A stretch of 64,000 nucleotides of DNA, taken from assembly GCF_016863495.1 (NCBI RefSeq), contig NZ_BOOZ01000004.1, positions 1 to 64,000 on the forward strand, written 5' to 3'. Shown one piece after another: positions 1-7,779 of the stretch. The DNA is from Micromonospora andamanensis (lineage in GTDB: Bacteria; Actinomycetota; Actinomycetes; Mycobacteriales; Micromonosporaceae). Made by a program: the position numbers and the translations under genes. Every line of letters starts with the position of its first letter. Position 1 is the stretch's first letter. The notes below the pieces were generated by a model that ran no database searches, had not been told where the DNA came from, and saw only the letters and a list, made by a program, of their open reading frames with translations.

Positions 1-1013
1 AGTTGGGCCAGCGCGCCCCGGACCCGCCCGGCGTCGATGCCGGCCTGCTCGGCCAACCGGTCGGGGTCGATCGTCGGATCCCAGGACAGCAGTGCGGAGA
101 CGAGGTTGGCGTCGTCGACGACATCGTCACCGGCGAGAGCGGCGAGAGCGGCCCCCTCGCCGGAGAAACCGCGGTACGGCTCGGGGGAGAGGGTCAGCGA
201 CAGCCGCAGCGCGCCGGTGTCCAGTTCCCAGACGCTCGGGGCCGGCGCGGCGCCGGGCGCCACTGTGGGTCCGTACACCCGGAGGGTCTTGGCGAAGCGC
301 AGCATCGGTTGCAGCGCGGCCAGCCGACCGGCCCCGGCCAGGCAGACCGCTCCGGCGACGGGTCGCGAGGTCAGCCGCAGGGACCGGCCCGCCGGCACCA
401 CCCACAGCACCGACCTGTCGCTGCCCCTGGGGAGTCGGCGCAGGAAGGTGCTGGCCTCGGCCGCCGGCAGCTCCGCCCGGGGCTCGAACCGGGCGGCGAG
501 GACCTGCACCTCGGCGAAGCCGCGCAGCCAACGCACCGGCAGCGGCACCTTCTTCTCCACCACCGCGCCGTCCAGGGTGGAGACGGTGAGGTCGTCGGGG
601 CCGACCGACAGGTGCAGCGGATCCAGACCACCGACCCGGGCCAGCGCCTCGCGCAGCGGAGTGTTCACGTCGACGTTCGTGGTGCCGTGCTCGGACAAAT
701 CACCGTCGAGTCCGGCGGGCAGCACGTCGAGCCGCGCGTACACCCCGCAGCAGCCGGAGAAGGATTCGAAGCGGAGCCGGTCGCGGCTGCCGGTGACCAC
801 CGGATCCAGGCTGGCCGGGCTGACCGGCCGGTGGTAGCGGGTGCGGGCCACCTCGGCCACGGCCAGCAGCCCCACCGCCGCCGCCTGCCCGGTGGTGAGG
901 AAACCGGCGAAGAAGCGGGGATTCGGCGCGGGACCGCCGCTGGTCTGCAGGGCGAGTGATCGCTGCGCGAGGGTGGAGGGGGCGAGGTACCGGTACGTCT
1001 GGACTGCGTTCAC
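1..1013 (-). CDS. SWIM zinc-finger family protein, N-terminal part (cut by left edge)
   Basis: This open frame starts at GTG 1013 (MNAVQTYRYLAPSTLA) and reads to base 1 with no stop, so only about the first 337 residues are present. The sequence resembles the long actinobacterial proteins annotated as SWIM zinc-finger domain proteins: an early GGPAPNPRFFAGFLTT block, a FESFSGCCGVYARLDVLP block and a FAEVQVLAARFEPRAEL block. In that family the Cys/His SWIM motif lies near the C-terminus, so it would be beyond the edge and cannot be checked. The family's function is poorly known; SWIM domains are linked to nucleic-acid or protein binding. No clear Shine-Dalgarno sequence precedes the GTG. Plus-strand open frames over this stretch are Arg/Pro/Gly-rich shadows. 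Confidence 0.7.
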   Translation of the reverse strand, partial: MNAVQTYRYLAPSTLAQRSLALQTSGGPAPNPRFFAGFLTTGQAAAVGLLAVAEVARTRYHRPVSPASLDPVVTGSRDRLRFESFSGCCGVYARLDVLPAGLDGDLSEHGTTNVDVNTPLREALARVGGLDPLHLSVGPDDLTVSTLDGAVVEKKVPLPVRWLRGFAEVQVLAARFEPRAELPAAEASTFLRRLPRGSDRSVLWVVPAGRSLRLTSRPVAGAVCLAGAGRLAALQPMLRFAKTLRVYGPTVAPGAAPAPSVWELDTGALRLSLTLSPEPYRGFSGEGAALAALAGDDVVDDANLVSALLSWDPTIDPDRLAEQAGIDAGRVRGALAQ

Positions 1014-1107
1014 GCCGCCGGACGGTAGAGCAACTGACCGACATTCTGATCGCTCGGGCACGGTGACGGCGGCGAATCCCCGCCGGCTCGTCGAGACGGT
1101 CTGAGCG

Positions 1108-2391
1108 TCAGTGCGCCGCGACGGCCATCGCCTCCACCGGCTCCGGCACGGCCAGTTGGCCGGGGCGGACCACCACGAAGAGCACCACAAGTGCGGCGGC
1201 CATGCCACCGGCGATCACCAGGGCCATCGCCACGGCGCCGGTGCCGAGCACGCCCACCAGCGGCGCGGCGAGCGCCCCGATGCCGAACTGCACCGCGCCG
1301 AGCAGGGCGGAGGCGGTGCCGGCCGCCTCGCCGTGCCGGGTCAGGGCCAGCGCGGGGGCGTTCGGCAGCGCCAGGCCGGCGGCCGCGAGCACCACCCAGA
1401 GTGCGGCGAGCAGGGCGGGCAGGCCACCGGTCCCGGTCGCGGCGAGGCCGAGCAGCACCAGACTCGCGGCGGAGCCCACGATCAGGGCGCCCACCAGGAT
1501 CCGCTGCGGGGACCAGCGGCGCAGCAGGCGTACGTTGCCCTGGGTGGCCGCGATCAGCCCGATCGCCCCGGCACCGAAGGCCAGCCCGAACTGCTGCTCG
1601 TCGAGCCCGTACTGTCCCTGTAGGACGAACGACGAGCCGCCCACGTAGGCGAACAGGGCCGCCATGGCCAGCCCGGCGACCAGCACCAGCCCGACGAAGG
1701 CGCGGTCACCCAGCAGCGAGCCGTAGAGCCGGACGGTGGGCAGCACTCCGCCGCGCTGGCGCCGCAGCGGTGGCAGCGTCTCCGGCAGGCCCAGCATCGC
1801 GATCAGCAGCAGCACTACGCCGAAGACCGCGAGGGCGGCGAACACGCCGCGCCACTGCGTCCACCTCAGCAGTTCGCTGCCGAGGGTCGGCGCGAGGATC
1901 GGGGCGGCGCCCATCACGAGCAGCAGCCGGGACAGCAACTGGGCGAAGGCCGAGCCGCTGAACAGGTCGCGGACCACGGCCATGGCGATCACGGCAGCCG
2001 CCGCCGCGCCGAGGCCCTGGACCACCCGCAGCGCCCCGAGCACTGCGATGTTCGGGGCGAGGGCGCAGCACACGGAGGCCACGATGTGCAGCGCGGTACC
2101 GGCGATGAGCGGCGTCCGCCGGCCGACGGCGTCGGAGAGCGGGCCGATCAGCAGTTGTCCCAGGGCGAGGCCGATCAGGGTGCCGGTGAGCGTCAGTTGG
2201 ACCGCCGCCGAGGTGGTGTCGAGGTTGTCGACGATCGAGGGCAGCGCCGGAAGGTACATGTCGATGGTCAGCGGGCCCACCGCGATCAGCGAGCCGAGCA
2301 CGAGGATGAGGCGTACGCGCTGGCGGCGGGTCATCAGGTCACCCGGCATCAGCGAGGCCGGTGGCGCGGGGGCGGTGTCGACGGCGCTCAC
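1108..2391 (-). CDS. Bcr/CflA-type multidrug MFS exporter
   Basis: A 427-residue membrane protein of the major facilitator superfamily, drug:H+ antiporter-1 class. The block GPLTIDMYLPALPSI in the first helix is characteristic of the Bcr/CflA (bicyclomycin/chloramphenicol resistance) subgroup. An MFS loop 2-3 motif (GPLSDAVGRRTPLI) and about twelve hydrophobic helices follow, which is the normal length. I chose GTG 2391 because a GGGAG ribosome site lies about 8 nt upstream; the longer frame back to 2601 adds an Arg/Gly-rich tail atypical of the family. It probably exports small toxic molecules; the substrate is not predictable. It appears monocistronic. Confidence 0.85.
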   Translation of the reverse strand: MSAVDTAPAPPASLMPGDLMTRRQRVRLILVLGSLIAVGPLTIDMYLPALPSIVDNLDTTSAAVQLTLTGTLIGLALGQLLIGPLSDAVGRRTPLIAGTALHIVASVCCALAPNIAVLGALRVVQGLGAAAAAVIAMAVVRDLFSGSAFAQLLSRLLLVMGAAPILAPTLGSELLRWTQWRGVFAALAVFGVVLLLIAMLGLPETLPPLRRQRGGVLPTVRLYGSLLGDRAFVGLVLVAGLAMAALFAYVGGSSFVLQGQYGLDEQQFGLAFGAGAIGLIAATQGNVRLLRRWSPQRILVGALIVGSAASLVLLGLAATGTGGLPALLAALWVVLAAAGLALPNAPALALTRHGEAAGTASALLGAVQFGIGALAAPLVGVLGTGAVAMALVIAGGMAAALVVLFVVVRPGQLAVPEPVEAMAVAAH

Positions 2392-2581
2392 CGGGTGGTC
2401 TCCCGCCGACCGGCGTGCGGGGCGGGACGTGCTGCGATGGTCATATCTGGCTCCAAACCCGCAGCCGCCGGCCTGATTCCCGATCGCCTCCCACGTGCGG
2501 CAGCTCACACCGCCACCGACCGGGTGTTGGCCGCGCCCTGCCGAGTGGCGGATCGCCGCCGGTCGGGTTCCTGCGCAACGG

Positions 2582-2623
2582 CCGGTCGCCGGCCCCAACA
2601 TCGATGGTGGGACCGGCGACCGG
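2582..2623 (-). terminator. Hairpin downstream of the symporter genes
   Basis: Perfect 11-bp arms (2582-2592 and 2613-2623) extend inward by four more pairs after one mismatch. The hairpin lies 26 nt past the symporter stop codon in its direction of transcription. There is no U-tract on that side, as is common in high-GC actinomycetes. It also separates the symporter from the next minus-strand gene. Confidence 0.6.
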
Positions 2624-2648
2624 TGGTTTTCCGAGGTGCGGGAGCAGG

Positions 2649-4334
2649 TCAGGCGGTGTCGGCGGCGGTGCCGGCGGTCACCTCCCGCCGGTTGGCCGGG
2701 TAGCGGATGCTCTCCACCATCTCCGAGATCTCCTCCGGCGGCGGCGCGGTCATCTTCGACACCACGATGGTGACGACGAAGTTGACGATCGCACCGATGG
2801 TGCCGATGCCCTCCGGGCTGATGTCGAAGATGTGCGGGTTGGCCGCCGTGCCGAACACCGGCAGCGTGTAGATCATGTAGCTGGCGGTGAAGAGTATGCC
2901 GGTGACCATGCCGGCCGCCGCGCCCGTGGCGTTACATCGTTTCCAGAAGATGCCGAGCACGATGGCGGGGAAGAAGCTCGCCGCGGCCAGGCCGAAGGCG
3001 AAGGCGACCACCTGCGCCACGAACGCCGGCGGGTTGATGCCGGCGTAGATGGAGACCAGCACCGCCAGGCCCATCGCGATCCGACCGGCGAGCAGCCGCT
3101 GCTTGTCGGTGGAGTCCCGCTTGACCCGACGGAAGTACAGGTCGTGCGAGAAGGACGACGAGATGACCAGCAGCAGCCCGGCCGCTGTGGACATCGCGGC
3201 GGCCATACCGCCGGCCGCCACCAGACCCACGATCGGTGCCGGCAGGCCGGCGATCTCGGGACTGGCCAGCACCAGGATGTCGTTGTTGACGATCAGGTCG
3301 GCGCCGGAGGTCGGGCTGTTGCTCACCGAGTTGATCGTCGACGCGCCGTCGCTGACAGTCACCAGACCTGTCGCCGCCCAGTTCTCGATCCAACTGGGCA
3401 GCGCGTTCGCGGAGACCCCGTTGACGTCCTGGAGCAGGTTCAGCTTGGTGAAGGCACCCACCGCCGGGGCGGTGGTGTAGAGCAGCGCGATGAAGAACAG
3501 CGCCCAGAACGCCGAGTAGCGGGCGCCCCGCACGCTCTTCGTGGTGTAGAACCGGACGATCACGTGCGGTAGACCGGCGGTGCCGATCATCAGCGCCATG
3601 GTCACCAGGAACACGTCGATCTGCGGTCGGGCCGCGAACGCCTCGGTGTACTGGTTGAGTCCCATCTCGACGCTTATCGCGTCGAGTTCGGCGAGGATCT
3701 GCCCGAACGACACCTGCGGGACCGGAATGCCTGTCATCTGCTGAGCCACCGCGAACGCGGGAATCAGGTAGGCGACGATCAGCACGGTGTACTGCGCCAC
3801 CTGGGTCCAGGTGATGCCCTTCATGCCGCCGAGCACCGCGTACAAGCCGATGATCACCGCGGCGAGGACGACGCCCTGGGTCACGTCCAGCTTCAGGAAC
3901 CGGCTGAAGACGATGCCGCCACCGCGCATCTGCCCCACCACGTAGGTGAAGGAGATGATGATCGCGGCCACGGCGGCGATGGTGCGCACGGTCTCGGAGT
4001 ATCGGTCACCGACGAATTCGGGAACCGTGAACTTGCCCCACTTACGCAGGTAGGGCGCGATCAGCAGGGCCAACAGCACATAGCCGCCGGTCCAGCCCAT
4101 CAGGTAGATGGTGCCGTCGGATCCCAGGAACGCGATCAGGCCGGCCATCGAGATGAACGACGCTGCCGACATCCAGTCGGCGGCGACGGCCGCACCGTTG
4201 GCGATTGTCGGAATGCCCTGGCCGGCGACGTAGAAGCCGGCCGTCTCCTTCACCCGGCTGCGCCAGGCGATGTACAGGTAGACAGCGAACGAGCCGACGA
4301 TGAAGACGAGGGTCCAGGTCTGGATCTGACTCAT
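2649..4334 (-). CDS. Sodium:solute symporter, large subunit (VC_2705-type, acetate permease-like)
   Basis: A 561-residue integral membrane protein of the solute:sodium symporter (SSS) family, close to ActP-like permeases. About 13 hydrophobic segments are visible. Recognisable blocks are RSRVKETAGFYVAGQGI and ADWMSAASFISMAG near the N-terminus, and GGMKGITWTQVAQY mid-protein. Pairing with a small DUF4212 protein directly upstream, with a 4-bp ATGA overlap (4331-4334), is the hallmark of the VC_2705 subfamily, in which a large and a small subunit act together. The substrate is likely a short organic acid such as acetate, by analogy only. The start is fixed by the overlap. Confidence 0.88.
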   Translation of the reverse strand: MSQIQTWTLVFIVGSFAVYLYIAWRSRVKETAGFYVAGQGIPTIANGAAVAADWMSAASFISMAGLIAFLGSDGTIYLMGWTGGYVLLALLIAPYLRKWGKFTVPEFVGDRYSETVRTIAAVAAIIISFTYVVGQMRGGGIVFSRFLKLDVTQGVVLAAVIIGLYAVLGGMKGITWTQVAQYTVLIVAYLIPAFAVAQQMTGIPVPQVSFGQILAELDAISVEMGLNQYTEAFAARPQIDVFLVTMALMIGTAGLPHVIVRFYTTKSVRGARYSAFWALFFIALLYTTAPAVGAFTKLNLLQDVNGVSANALPSWIENWAATGLVTVSDGASTINSVSNSPTSGADLIVNNDILVLASPEIAGLPAPIVGLVAAGGMAAAMSTAAGLLLVISSSFSHDLYFRRVKRDSTDKQRLLAGRIAMGLAVLVSIYAGINPPAFVAQVVAFAFGLAAASFFPAIVLGIFWKRCNATGAAAGMVTGILFTASYMIYTLPVFGTAANPHIFDISPEGIGTIGAIVNFVVTIVVSKMTAPPPEEISEMVESIRYPANRREVTAGTAADTA

Positions 4335-4684
4335 TTGCCAGCCCCCTCGGTCTCCTGCTCGTCAACGCCGAACTGGTTGTCGAGTCGATCCATCATCTTC
4401 GCGTACACCAGAATCAAAATGACGAAGACGTAGATCGATCCCTGTTGGGCGAACCAGAATCCGAGCGGGAATCCGGCGATGACGATGTTGTTCAACGGTT
4501 CGACAAGGAGGATTCCGAAGCCGAACGAAACGGTGAACCAGATGGCGAGCAGGATCACCATGAGCCGCAGGTTGCGGCTCCAGTACTCCTTGCGCCAGCC
4601 GTTGTCCGGCGGTGCGGCCGGTGGTGGTGCCGATGGTGGCGGTTCACCGCCACGGGTCTCCTTATCGGGGGTTACCTCGGTCAT
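4331..4684 (-). CDS. DUF4212 small subunit of sodium:solute symporter
   Basis: A 117-residue protein with a Pro-rich cytoplasmic N-terminus (about residues 1-28) followed by two hydrophobic helices. The conserved DUF4212 features are present: WFTVSFGFGILLVEPLN, then GFPLGFWFAQQGSIYVFV, then YAKMMDRLDNQFGV. Proteins of this type are encoded immediately before VC_2705-type symporters and are thought to form part of the transporter. The ATG at 4684 has a strong AGGAGG ribosome site 9 nt upstream, and the stop overlaps the start of the large subunit, so the two are translationally coupled. Confidence 0.88.
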   Translation of the reverse strand: MTEVTPDKETRGGEPPPSAPPPAAPPDNGWRKEYWSRNLRLMVILLAIWFTVSFGFGILLVEPLNNIVIAGFPLGFWFAQQGSIYVFVILILVYAKMMDRLDNQFGVDEQETEGAGK

Positions 4685-5076
4685 GTCTGGAGCCTCCTAG
4701 TCGGTATGGAACCGGCAGATCCGGCGAGGGGCCTGCGACACGGCGCCTGGTTGGTGGTGACGCGGTGCTGGTGCCGTGGCCGACCCGCCCTCCCGCCTCG
4801 CCGTCCCGCTCGACGCGGTTGTGCGGTCGGTCACACCTTTGGCTGGGAAGGGAACGCGACGCGGCCTGGCCGGGCAAGAGGTGATCCGGGCAGGTACGGC
4901 ATCAGGTCGCTGAACGGTCCGTTGGATCCTGTGAACGGTCGACGGCCCGGGCCGGGGCAGGCAGTCGTACCGTTTTGCGGCTTTTCGCGAGGCTGGGTCG
5001 GCCGCCCACCGATCCGGTCCGACCGCTCGCCGATCCGCCCGTCCGGTCAGCGGCGTCGAGCGCATAGCATCCGGAA
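4685..5076. promoter_or_regulatory. Divergent intergenic region, 392 bp
   Basis: This stretch separates the minus-strand symporter operon from the plus-strand membrane protein. It must hold the symporter promoter, but I could not pick a convincing -35/-10 pair. On the plus strand, TAGCAT at 5065-5070 ends 6 nt before the next ATG, fitting a -10 box for a leaderless transcript. Small open frames across it have no coding character. Confidence 0.4.
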
Positions 5077-5490
5077 ATGGCCGACACCGCATCCACCGCC
5101 GCCCCGGTTCGCCGCCGCATCCTGCACGCCGGCAGCCTCGGCATGATCGTCGGCGGCGTGCTCGCGCTCGTCGGCTCGCTGCTGCCCTGGGTCATCACGC
5201 CGTTCGGTTCGCTCTCCGGCGTGGCCGGACCCGGTCTGTGGACGCTGAGCGTGGCGTTCCTCGCCATCGCCGGTGCGTTGCTGCCCAACCGGAAGGTGGC
5301 CATCGCACACAGCCTGATCCCCGGGCTCGTCGTCGCCGTCATCGCCGGGTGGCAGGTGGCCCGCCTGATCAGTCTGAGCGCCAGCACCGGCGCGTGGGGG
5401 CAACTGATGCCGGGCATCGGTCTGGTCATGGCCGCCGGTGGCGCGGTCGTCCTGATCCGTACCGGCATGCGGCTGGTCACGCTGCGCTGA
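5077..5490 (+). CDS. Small membrane protein of unknown function, four helices
   Basis: A 137-residue protein with four hydrophobic stretches: about residues 17-41, 50-66, 74-95 and 108-128. Short Arg-rich ends (VRRRILHAGS and RTGMRLVTLR) suggest a simple four-helix membrane protein. I recognise no catalytic or binding motif. No Shine-Dalgarno sequence is visible, but TAGCAT ends 6 nt before the ATG, so translation may start from a leaderless mRNA. It stands alone; the next gene begins 155 bp downstream. Confidence 0.65.
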   Translation: MADTASTAAPVRRRILHAGSLGMIVGGVLALVGSLLPWVITPFGSLSGVAGPGLWTLSVAFLAIAGALLPNRKVAIAHSLIPGLVVAVIAGWQVARLISLSASTGAWGQLMPGIGLVMAAGGAVVLIRTGMRLVTLR

Positions 5491-5645
5491 CCGGGATGCC
5501 GGACCGGCGGTGTCGAGCCGGCCACCCGAAGATCTGGCCGGCCCGTGAAACCTTCAGGCGCCCGCACGCGTCATCCCGCTGAATCGACAGGGGATCCGCC
5601 GCCGCCAGGCGGTTGACCCCGGTGCTGAGCAGCTCGGGAGGAATC

Positions 5646-6320
5646 GTGTTGCTGGGTAGGTGGCTCGCCGCGGCGGGCCTGGTGGTGCTGACCGGCACCG
5701 CCGTAACGGTGTACAGCATGGGTCCGGCCTCCGGCGACGGCCCGGCGGGCGCGACGGCGGGGCGGCCCGCGCCGGCCGGTGACGCGCCGGCGGGTCTGGC
5801 CGTGACTGGAGCCCAGTCGTCCGGAGGTGTGCCGGTGGCGGCCACCCCACGGCCGACGGCGGTCGGGGATCCGCTGCTGTCCGGCAAGCGCCGGGTCACC
5901 ATCGTCCGGGTGGGTGCCTTCGAGTCGGGGCTGGCGTTGCTCGACGGTGGCCGGTTGGCCGAGGTCGACGATGACCAGGGGCGGCAGGTGTTCGTACCGA
6001 CGCCGGTGGGCTCGAGTCAGTTCCTCATCAAGGCGTACTACGGTGGCGGCACCGGTAAGCCGGTCTGCTGGCAGGTGCACAACCCGGGCGACACCCGGCC
6101 GCTGTACGTGCGGGGAGCCACCTGCCGGGCCGGCGACCCTGCCCAACGCTTCGAGATCGTCGCCGTGGCCGGCGGCGGCCCCCGCGAATACCTGATCAGC
6201 AACCGGTGGGCGTACCTGCGGGACTCCGCGCGATCCGGGCTGATCATGGAGGAGTTGGGGGATGCCCCGCCGGCGAGTAGCTTCCGGTTCAACGACACCG
6301 GGCCGGCACCCCGACGGTGA
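5646..6320 (+). CDS. Membrane-anchored protein with trefoil-like domain, paralogue of the 6921-7682 product
   Basis: A 224-residue protein starting at GTG 5646 after a strong GGGAGGA site. An N-terminal hydrophobic segment (about residues 5-20, a signal or anchor) is followed by an Ala/Gly/Pro-rich linker to about residue 70. The remaining 150-residue extracellular domain begins GDPLLSGKRRVTIVR and ends FRFNDTGPAP. The same domain recurs in the product of the gene at 6921. Blocks such as CRAGDPAQRFEIVAV resemble the repeated Q-x-W/F elements of ricin-type beta-trefoils, but this is a resemblance only. Function unknown. It is followed by a strong terminator and then the sigma factor gene. Confidence 0.7.
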   Translation: MLLGRWLAAAGLVVLTGTAVTVYSMGPASGDGPAGATAGRPAPAGDAPAGLAVTGAQSSGGVPVAATPRPTAVGDPLLSGKRRVTIVRVGAFESGLALLDGGRLAEVDDDQGRQVFVPTPVGSSQFLIKAYYGGGTGKPVCWQVHNPGDTRPLYVRGATCRAGDPAQRFEIVAVAGGGPREYLISNRWAYLRDSARSGLIMEELGDAPPASSFRFNDTGPAPRR

Positions 6321-6328
6321 GGCGCGGT

Positions 6329-6357
6329 GACGCCCCCGGTCCCGGCCCGGGGGCGTC
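6329..6357 (+). terminator. Rho-independent-type hairpin
   Basis: An 11-bp perfect GC stem (6329-6339 with 6347-6357) and a 7-nt loop start 8 nt after the stop of the preceding gene. There is no U-tract. It should isolate that gene from the sigma factor gene downstream. Confidence 0.7.
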
Positions 6358-6412
6358 CGTCCGCCGTCCGCCGGGACCACGACCAGCAGCGACAGTACGG
6401 GTGGGAACGTGA

Positions 6413-6931
6413 GTGAAACGCGACGCTGAGGAGTTCGACGCCTTCTACACGGCGTCGGCGCAGCGGGTGCTGGGCCACCTGTCCGCCATGGTCGGCAGCC
6501 GGGCCGAGGCGGAGGACGCGGTCGCGGAGGCGTACGCCAGGGCCTGGGACCGGTGGGCGTCGGTACGGGAGTGCGACAGCCCGGAGGCATGGGTCCGCCG
6601 GGTCGCGTACCGGATCGCCGTCAGTGCCTGGCGCAAGACGGTGAACCGGCTGCGTGCCCACCGCCGGGAGGTGGCCGGCCAGCACGACGAGACGACCTCT
6701 GTCGATCACGTGGCGGTGGTGTCGGCGCTGCGCCGCATCTCCGCCGAGCAGCGGCGCGTGGTGGTGCTGCACCACCTGGTGGGGTTGAGCGTGACCGAGA
6801 TCGCGACGGAGATCGACAGCAACGTGAACACCGTCAAGACGCGGCTCGCCCGGGGACGCCGGGCGTTGGCCGTTCACCTGAGCGACGGCGGGTACGAGAC
6901 CACCGGCGCAGGAGGCAGAAATGGGTCCTGA
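6413..6931 (+). CDS. ECF-type RNA polymerase sigma factor
   Basis: A 172-residue sigma-70 family factor of the extracytoplasmic-function type, with regions 2 and 4 only. Region 2 covers about residues 5-85, with the helix AEDAVAEAYARAWDRW and the DNA-contacting SPEAWVRRVAYRIAVSAWRK. Region 4 covers about residues 100-155, with LRRISAEQRRVVVLHHLVG and the helix-turn-helix LSVTEIATEIDSNVNTVKTR. GTG 6413 is the start; an overlapping GTG at 6409 runs into a stop after six codons. The 3' end overlaps the next gene by 11 bp, suggesting coupled translation with a membrane protein that may control it. The target promoters are unknown. Confidence 0.85.
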   Translation: MKRDAEEFDAFYTASAQRVLGHLSAMVGSRAEAEDAVAEAYARAWDRWASVRECDSPEAWVRRVAYRIAVSAWRKTVNRLRAHRREVAGQHDETTSVDHVAVVSALRRISAEQRRVVVLHHLVGLSVTEIATEIDSNVNTVKTRLARGRRALAVHLSDGGYETTGAGGRNGS

Positions 6932-7682
6932 GCCGAATCTCGACGAGGCCCTGCGTGCGTTGGCCGGACACGGCCGGCAGGGAAAGGTACCGCCGGCAGT
7001 CGACATCCGAGGCCGGGGCGACGCCCGCCGTCGCCGTCGCCGGGCCGCCTCCGCCGCGCTGGGCGTCGTACTCGTCGGTCTGCTCGGTGCCGGCGCGGTC
7101 CTGGCGCGCCCCTCCGGTGGCCCGGACTCCCTGCCGGTCGGGCCGGCCGGCCCGACGGCCGCGCCGGCCACCGGGCCGGCCAGTCCCGACCCGGCCGCGA
7201 CGTCCGGGCCGCCGGACGGCGCTTCGGGCGGCGACCCGCTGCTGTCGGGACTGCGGCAGGTGACGATCGTCAGGGCCGCCGAGCAGAGTGGCGGGCTGTC
7301 GCTGCTCGACGACGACCGCCTCGCCGAGGTCGACGGCGACGAGGGCCGCCAGCTCTTCGTGATCACCCCTCAGGGTCCAGACATCTATCTGATCCGGGCC
7401 GCCGAACGGGGTGACGAACCGACAGACGCCTGTTGGGAGGTGCGGTCCTCGGGGAGCCAGCCGCTGCGGGTGGTCGCAGCCGCCTGCGCGCCGGAGGAGC
7501 CGAGACAGCAGTTCACAGTCGTCCGGGACGGCCAACGCGGCGGCCAGCCCACGTACGCGATCAGCAGCAACTCGGCCTACCTGCAGAACTCGCCGACCCG
7601 TGGCCTGATCGTCGAGGAACTGGGCGACGCCACGCTGACCACGCGTTTCCGCCTCGTCGACAACGGCCCCGCCCCGCAGTGA
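6921..7682 (+). CDS. Membrane protein coupled to the ECF sigma factor, possible anti-sigma factor
   Basis: A 253-residue protein whose ATG lies inside the end of the sigma gene. A cytoplasmic N-terminus of about 45 residues ends in an Arg cluster. One transmembrane helix follows (about residues 47-63), then a Pro/Ala-rich linker, then a 150-residue extracellular domain paralogous to that of the gene at 5646 (GDPLLSGLRQVTIVR through FRLVDNGPAP). The topology and coupling are typical of anti-sigma factors: cytoplasmic tail to bind sigma, external sensor. However, no zinc-binding anti-sigma motif (HxxxCxxC) is present, so this role is inference. The partner or ligand is unknown. Confidence 0.7.
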   Translation: MGPEPNLDEALRALAGHGRQGKVPPAVDIRGRGDARRRRRRAASAALGVVLVGLLGAGAVLARPSGGPDSLPVGPAGPTAAPATGPASPDPAATSGPPDGASGGDPLLSGLRQVTIVRAAEQSGGLSLLDDDRLAEVDGDEGRQLFVITPQGPDIYLIRAAERGDEPTDACWEVRSSGSQPLRVVAAACAPEEPRQQFTVVRDGQRGGQPTYAISSNSAYLQNSPTRGLIVEELGDATLTTRFRLVDNGPAPQ

Positions 7683-7698
7683 CCGCCCCACCTCCGCC

Positions 7699-7767
7699 GA
7701 TCATGCAGTTGTGGCACCAGAAATGTAGCGAATGCACCACTTTGGTAGGTGCCATAACTGCATGATC
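7699..7767. repeat. Long inverted repeat (20-bp arms) in an intergenic gap
   Basis: The left arm 7699-7718 and right arm 7748-7767 are reverse complements at 19 of 20 positions; the one mismatch is a G-U pair in RNA. The 29-nt loop is AT-richer than its surroundings. The element begins GATCATG and lies directly after the stop of the preceding gene, so it can terminate that transcript. It also resembles in layout the palindrome at 30624-30679. Confidence 0.75.
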
Positions 7768-7779
7768 GCGCGAGGTCGC

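Noticed and set aside
1..960. Plus-strand open frames of 165-318 codons at the left edge
   Set aside because: They are Arg/Pro/Gly-rich. The minus strand encodes a recognisable SWIM-family protein over the same bases.
7699..7767. Attachment site or transposon end
   Set aside because: No integrase, transposase or flanking direct repeat is nearby. The element is a single hairpin between two intact genes.
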